DNA from: Peltaster fructicola
Taxonomy: Eukaryota > Ascomycota > Dothideomycetes
Assembly (NCBI GenBank): GCA_001592805.2
Contig: CP051139.1
Coordinates: 3,534,001-3,598,000 of the forward strand
Reading direction: 5' to 3'
DNA length: 64,000 bases
Shown here: in pieces, positions 59,658 to 64,000 of the stretch
How the letters are laid out: each line of letters starts with the position of its first letter
Numbering within the stretch: position 1 is the stretch's first letter
Notes under the pieces: model-generated
Databases searched by the model: none
What the model was told of the DNA's origin: nothing
What the model saw: the letters and a program-made list of their open reading frames with translations, nothing else
Position numbers and translations under genes: made by a program

Positions 59658-61184
59658 ATGTCCGTCGACAGCGATCGTCCAAACAAGAGGCGCAAAGTAG
59701 CCGACATGCATGCTGCGCCCAAGGACTCACACGATCATGTTCGCTTCGACATGAGTGCAGGTTCTCGTATCAAGATCAAGGACAAGTCGACGACAGTGGC
59801 AGAGGAAGCCAGATTGGTGAAGCAAGCTCCCGACCACGATCTGATAATACCAGACTCAATCACTTTGGCTACTGAACAAGATGAGAGCACCACCTTTGCA
59901 TCCTTGAGCTTAGATCCATGGCTCGTGGCCTCACTTTCGAATATGTCCATCACAACTCCGACGAGGATCCAAAAAGCTGCCATTCCTGAAATAGTGGCCG
60001 GCAGAGACTGTATCGGTGGCTCTCGAACCGGCTCAGGTAAGACGATAGCGTTCGCCGCTCCCATCCTGCAGGTATGGGCACGAGATCCGAAGGGAATCTT
60101 CGCAGTCGTCCTCACGCCCACCCGCGAACTAGCTCTGCAACTCTTCGAACAGTTCCAGGCAATAGGAGCGCCGCAAGGACTGAAGTCAGTGCTTGTGACG
60201 GGTGGAGCCGACATGAGAACCCAAGCAATAGATATAGCCCGTCGACCACATGTCATCATTGGAACACCTGGTCGGCTGGCAGAGCACATTGAGATGTCCG
60301 GTGAAGATACGATCAGCGGTCTCCGAAAGGTACAATTTGTGGTACTCGACGAAGCTGATCGCTTGCTGGCCTCAGGAAGAGGCAGTATGCTTCCAGATGT
60401 CGAGACTTGCTTGAACATTCTGCCAAAGTCAGATGCGCGACAGACATGCTTGTTCACAGCTACGGTCACACCTGAAGTTCGTGCTCTGAAGGACAAACCC
60501 AGACTGAAAGACAGACCACCAGTCTTTGTCTGCGAGGTCGATACAGACGATCTAGCAATCCCGCCAACGTTAAGGCAGACTTTCCAGCTCGTCAACGTGG
60601 TACACAAAGAGAAGTACTTACATGTCTTGCTTTCAACGCCTGAGAACCAAGAGAGAGCAACGATTATCTTTTGCAATAGGACAGACACGGCAACTTTGAT
60701 TGATCATCTGCTTCGACTGCTCGATCATCGTGTGACTTCACTGCATTCTGGACTGTCACATTCACAACGAACTTCCAATCTAGCACGCTTTCGTGCTCGC
60801 GCCGCTCGGATACTGGTCGCAACGGACGTGGCAGCTCGTGGTCTCGATGTGCCTGAAGTAGGCCTGGTCGTGAATTACGACCTGCCCAGAGATCCGGATG
60901 ATTACATTCATCGTGTCGGACGTACTGCTCGTGCTGGACGCAAAGGCACCTCCATCAGTCTTGTGGGCCAAAGAGATGTCGATCTCGTGCAGAGCATTGA
61001 GGCCAGAGTTGGGCAACAGATGGAGGAGTATTCCGAGAACAAGGTCAGCGTTGAGGGCAGAGTGGTGAGAGAGGCACTCAATCTTGTTGGAGAGAAGAAG
61101 AGAGAAGCTATGCTTGCTATACAGGAAGGTCGAGATGTTACTGGCAAGCGACAACGACGGATGCTCAAGGCAATACATGTATAG
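59658..61184 (+). CDS. DBP8: DEAD-box ATP-dependent RNA helicase Dbp8
   Basis: This is an intronless 508-residue ORF. All helicase motifs are present: Q motif [13 protein letters not shown], motif [10 protein letters not shown], Ia PTRELA, Ib [30 protein letters not shown] (TAT rather than SAT, as I recall for Dbp8), [26 protein letters not shown] and [16 protein letters not shown] basic N-terminus (NKRRKV) suggests a nuclear signal. Dbp8 is needed for 40S maturation with its cofactor Esf2 in yeast. It starts 192 bp from KRI1 in the opposite direction, forming a ribosome-biogenesis trio with SOF1. Confidence 0.95.
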   Translation: MSVDSDRPNKRRKVADMHAAPKDSHDHVRFDMSAGSRIKIKDKSTTVAEEARLVKQAPDHDLIIPDSITLATEQDESTTFASLSLDPWLVASLSNMSITTPTRIQKAAIPEIVAGRDCIGGSRTGSGKTIAFAAPILQVWARDPKGIFAVVLTPTRELALQLFEQFQAIGAPQGLKSVLVTGGADMRTQAIDIARRPHVIIGTPGRLAEHIEMSGEDTISGLRKVQFVVLDEADRLLASGRGSMLPDVETCLNILPKSDARQTCLFTATVTPEVRALKDKPRLKDRPPVFVCEVDTDDLAIPPTLRQTFQLVNVVHKEKYLHVLLSTPENQERATIIFCNRTDTATLIDHLLRLLDHRVTSLHSGLSHSQRTSNLARFRARAARILVATDVAARGLDVPEVGLVVNYDLPRDPDDYIHRVGRTARAGRKGTSISLVGQRDVDLVQSIEARVGQQMEEYSENKVSVEGRVVREALNLVGEKKREAMLAIQEGRDVTGKRQRRMLKAIHV

Positions 61185-61255
61185 GTTCGGACTACCTATG
61201 CTGTCAGCCACTTCTCAAGCAGCACTGAACATCCGCAATAGCGATATCGATATAT

Positions 61256-61693
61256 CTATGCTGTCTTGAGCTTGGCTAATGCACGCATGTCGACAGCGTA
61301 TCCCACCCACACAAGCAATACCTCGATTGCGAAGCCCCAGCCTTGCCCACCGCGTACAGGCACCTCAAACTCAGGATCTGCCCAGTCTGTGCCTGGATAT
61401 AGGATTGCGCTCAATCCTGCCAAGCAATAGAAGGAACCGACCACGGCGGCCAACCACACATATTGTCTCTTCTCTGCTACGGTCGTCGCAGGCTTGAAGA
61501 CTAGATATGTGCTGAGCAGAGCGAGTAGTATGCCCAGGCTCATGGTTTGGCCATTGTGAAAACGAGCATGTGGTGGCCAGCGCGGATTGAGGACGTGAGT
61601 CTCGTTGAAATCTGCTATAAAGCTCCCGCCCGAATAAAACAGGTTCGCTATAATGAAGAGAGTACGTGTTGTCGTGGTGCTTGATATGCTCAT
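61256..61693 (-). CDS. Small multi-pass membrane protein (DUF6640-like)
   Basis: Starting at ATG 61693 (MSISSTTTTRTLF) gives 145 residues; the frame is open to 61768 but that part is hydrophilic and not needed. Four hydrophobic helices are visible. The motif IADFNETHVLNPRWPPHARF followed by HNGQTMSLG is characteristic of a fungal family I associate with DUF6640, sometimes annotated without evidence as acetyltransferase-like. The His-rich loop before helix two might bind a metal or sense protons, but this is speculative. It ends 72 bp from the DBP8 stop (convergent). Confidence 0.75.
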   Translation of the reverse strand: MSISSTTTTRTLFIIANLFYSGGSFIADFNETHVLNPRWPPHARFHNGQTMSLGILLALLSTYLVFKPATTVAEKRQYVWLAAVVGSFYCLAGLSAILYPGTDWADPEFEVPVRGGQGWGFAIEVLLVWVGYAVDMRALAKLKTA

Positions 61694-62228
61694 TGTGGTC
61701 GATGGGGTCGCTATAGTCCGGTAGTCGTGGAGAGCCTGTAAGTGATCATGACATGTGCTCGAGATCATCTGAAACCACTATTTCAGATGCAGAACTACTT
61801 GTACAGCCCCGCGCTCTTCTCCAAGGTCGACGGATGCATCACCGGTCCCGAGACACCTAGACCTATAACAGCAGCCCTCGAGATCAGGCCGACCTACCTG
61901 GGGAGCTTCCATCATATATATACCTTTGATCTATTCACTACAATCCCAGTACTTTCACCAGCCTTCACCATCACTGCCAAGCGACGAACAGTCATCGAGA
62001 GTCGGCTCTGACAACCATACATAGTTGCACAGCTACCTAAGCATAAGCTGCAGCACGGCTGATAAGCTTCCCTTGTCCTCGATCGTCCCTAGCCATTCAC
62101 TGTGTGCCAGTCCTGCATGTCACACATGAACAAGAAAGCACCTCAACCTACGACGATCTTCAAAACCACATACTCGTCGACTCTTGCAACCTCAGCATAC
62201 TGGTGCCGCGCTATCGAGCCAAAGCATC
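61694..62228. other. Divergent intergenic region, DUF6640-like / Yippee
   Basis: The 535 bp lie between divergent starts. A short open stretch at 61742-62011 shows no recognisable motif. Confidence 0.4.
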
Positions 62229-62614
62229 ATGGGTCTAGCCTACAACGTATACCTCAGCTCCAAGCGTATCTATGGCTGTAAAACCTGCAAGACGCACCTT
62301 GCTGACCACGATGAAATCATCAGTCGAGTAAGTGCTCGATGGCTTTCTTGCCTACTCACAGCAGGCTGACAGGTGAACAGAACTTCCGAGGCCAACATGG
62401 TAAAGCCTTCCTCTTCAACTCTGTCGTCAACATACAACAAGGCGAAGCTGGAGAACGCAATATGACCACTGGACGGCACGTCGTCAGAGATATCTGCTGT
62501 CGGCAGTGCAAAGAGATCGTTGGATGGAAGTATGACAAGGCATATGAGACCACGGAGAAGTACAAGGAGGGCAAGTACATACTGGAACAGGAGCTTCTGT
62601 GCAGCGTGACCTGA
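62229..62614 (+). CDS. Yippee-like zinc-binding protein
   Basis: Exons are 62229-62327 and 62381-62614, giving 110 residues with a 53 nt intron (GTAAGT; the acceptor is the third candidate AG, GAACAG). It covers the whole Yippee domain: IYGCKTCKTHLADHDEIISR, NFRGQHGKAFLFNSVVNIQQ, RNMTTGRHVVRDICCRQC and KEIVGWKYDKAYETTEKYKE. Four cysteines in two CxxC pairs bind one zinc ion. The fold resembles cereblon and MIS18. Human YPEL5 is part of the GID/CTLH ubiquitin ligase; the fungal role is open. Domain identity is very secure. Confidence 0.96.
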
Positions 62615-63315
62615 CCTCCTACGGATGGACACCCACGATTTTATGATGGTATGATGGCACTATGGCGTAGAGCGGAACCCGCAGACGGTTCACTGTTGGT
62701 TGCATGGGCGGCGTTTCTAGATGTACTACCCAGTATGCACGCAATGAATGTGTACACAGTGGCTCTTCGGACCTGGAACAACGTGTGTCTGCATCTTCAT
62801 CTGGTGCCATGCATAATCAACTGTCATAGTGGCAATACTCACGCTCAAATGAGAGGCACGTACCCAGAAGGTTTGGTAGCTATGAGCTTCAGGGACCCTG
62901 TTACCTGCACAATGACGAATGTTTAGCTCTGGTGACATGATGATCTAACGCGAGTGTCATGCGACAAGATCGTTGTCTTGTGATACCACCACACCTCTAT
63001 ATCCTGACACGAAGGCGGAGTTGGAAGCGTCGCTAATAAGAATATCCACAGTGGAAGCATCGCTTAAGCAGCGCATGGCTTGAGCTTGCTGAGGTCTGAC
63101 GTACCAGCCACTCGCTCTTCACACATCATCGACAACAACAACAACAATAATAACATAGACGCAGTACTCCGAGTCACTATTCACCACTCGAGACTTGCTC
63201 ACTCACACTCTTCTCTATCCCTCTTCTGTCCTCCGCGTCATGTTCGAGCTGAGGCATTGTCCCATCGCTTGAGCTATCCGTGCCTCGTCACCAGGAATTT
63301 GAGCACGAGATCCCA
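62615..63315. other. Glycogenin upstream region
   Basis: The 701 bp lie head-to-tail after Yippee. They include an AAC/AAT microsatellite at about 63131-63154 and a CT-rich stretch near 63205-63235 that may mark the promoter or leader of glycogenin. Confidence 0.45.
63131..63154 (+). repeat. AAC/AAT trinucleotide microsatellite
   Basis: About five AAC units followed by two to three AAT units lie about 165 bp upstream of the glycogenin ATG. It is probably within the promoter or 5' leader. Confidence 0.75.
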
Positions 63316-64000
63316 ATGGCTTCAAGCGAGCATGTCTACTGCACGGTACGCTTCGACTCCAGACCAGCTCTAACGACCAGCGACTAACACTCGAATAGCT
63401 TGTCATGAACGATGGCTATCTGCCAGGTACAATCTACTCGTATATCAGAAGGGCTTTTCCACTGACGTTGATATACCACAGGCGCCGCAGTTCTCGCACA
63501 CTCTCTTCGTGATTGTGGAAGCACAAGGAAGCTTGCTTGTCTCGTCACACCAGACACGCTGAAGCAGAGCAGCCTTGATCAGTTGCGGGCAAGTCCTTCA
63601 CTAGCCAGCAGACATCGTTGTGCTGACCACCACCAGTCATTGTACAACTATGTTATCCCTGTCGAGCGAATCGGCAATCCTAATCCTAAGAATCTCTACC
63701 TCATGAATCGAGCCGATTTACTTTACACCTTCACCAAGATACAGCTGTGGCGGCAGACGCAGTTTCGAAAGATTGTATACATTGATGCGGATGTGGTTGC
63801 ACTGCGGGCACCAGAAGAGCTGTTCGACATAGCAGACACATTTGCCGCCTCTCCAGATGTAGGTTGGCCAGACATATTCAATACTGGCGTTATGGTGCTG
63901 TCGCCCAACGAGGGCGATTTTCGTGCACTTTCCAACATAGCTGCCGCCGGAGACAGCTTCGATGGTGCTGATCAAGGTCTCCTCAACCAATATTTCGAGC
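63316..64000 (+). CDS. Glycogenin (GT8 family), 3' partial
   Basis: Exons visible are 63316-63345, 63399-63426, 63482-63588 and 63637-64000 (continues past the window), giving 176 residues so far. Introns are 53, 55 and 48 nt; the third begins GCAAGT and ends CCAG, a GC-AG intron. The joined start reads MASSEHVYCTLVMNDGYLPG, followed by AAVLAHSLRDCGSTRKLACL. The GT8 DxD motif for Mn and UDP-glucose is in KIVYIDADVVALRAPEEL, and NTGVMVLSP and DGADQGLLNQYF follow. Glycogenin glucosylates itself to prime glycogen synthesis in the cytosol. The self-glucosylated tyrosine region lies beyond the window. Confidence 0.94.

Noticed and set aside
1-64000. Transposons, LTR or virus-like elements, CRISPR arrays, secondary-metabolite cluster
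   Set aside because: No integrase, reverse transcriptase, transposase, terminal repeat, spaced direct repeats or PKS/NRPS modules were recognised; the single tyrosinase and aldo/keto reductase do not form a cluster.

Overview
This window is nuclear DNA from a filamentous ascomycete (Pezizomycotina; a Dothideomycete would fit, but that is inference). The evidence is many very short introns (47-57 nt, mostly GTRNGY donors with a CTRAC-like branch point close to the AG), one gene about every 2 kb, both strands used with no operons, and a typical ascomycete gene set: adenylate cyclase with RA-LRR-PP2C-cyclase order, a secreted tyrosinase, a CCG-6-like GPI cell-wall protein, Ssr4 and Msc2. I find 32 protein genes, two of them cut by the window edges. 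I see no tRNA, rRNA, transposon, LTR element or CRISPR array. Exon joins are read by eye from splice signals, with reading phase checked arithmetically.

Layout, 0-16.5 kb: the 3' end of a G-protein alpha subunit (+), a SET-domain protein (+), gamma-tubulin (-), a Pgc1-like phosphodiesterase (+), the HtrA-like protease Nma111 (+), an aldo/keto reductase (-), a DMT-superfamily transporter (+), a small Myb-like protein (-), an unrecognised protein with a myristoylation-type N-terminus (+), and AP-2 sigma (-). 16.5-31.3 kb: a TFIIIC subunit (+), tyrosinase (-), the chromatin-remodelling subunit Ssr4 (-), splicing factor Prp6/Prp1 (+), a 2 kb stretch with no confident gene but curious open segments, and a highly codon-biased GPI cell-wall protein (+).

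31.3-47.2 kb: adenylate cyclase (-, about 2074 aa), a patatin-like protein whose nucleophile serine is replaced by glycine (-), a MOSC-domain protein (+), protoporphyrinogen oxidase (+), and a protein with a degenerate J-like C-terminus (+). 47.2-64 kb: Sua5 with an overlapping upstream ORF (+), pyroglutamyl peptidase (+), a GNAT acetyltransferase (-), the zinc transporter Msc2 with a long His-rich insertion (-), Alg1 (+), a CinA-type protein (-), three ribosome-biogenesis genes side by side (Sof1 +, Kri1 -, Dbp8 +), a DUF6640-like membrane protein (-), a Yippee protein (+) and the 5' part of glycogenin (+).

Most genes are housekeeping and independently regulated. Two functional associations stand out: SOF1-KRI1-DBP8 all act in 40S subunit assembly, and KRI1 and DBP8 share a 192 bp divergent promoter containing an RRPE-like AAAAATTT. 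The window also holds both a G-alpha subunit and the adenylate cyclase that such subunits may regulate. I did not find a convincing new multi-gene system. The observations most worth checking are the patatin pseudo-active site, the ATGA-coupled uORF and mitochondrial-presequence-like leader of SUA5, the His-rich insertion in Msc2, the stopless 3n introns, and the unexplained 28.8-30.0 kb stretch.
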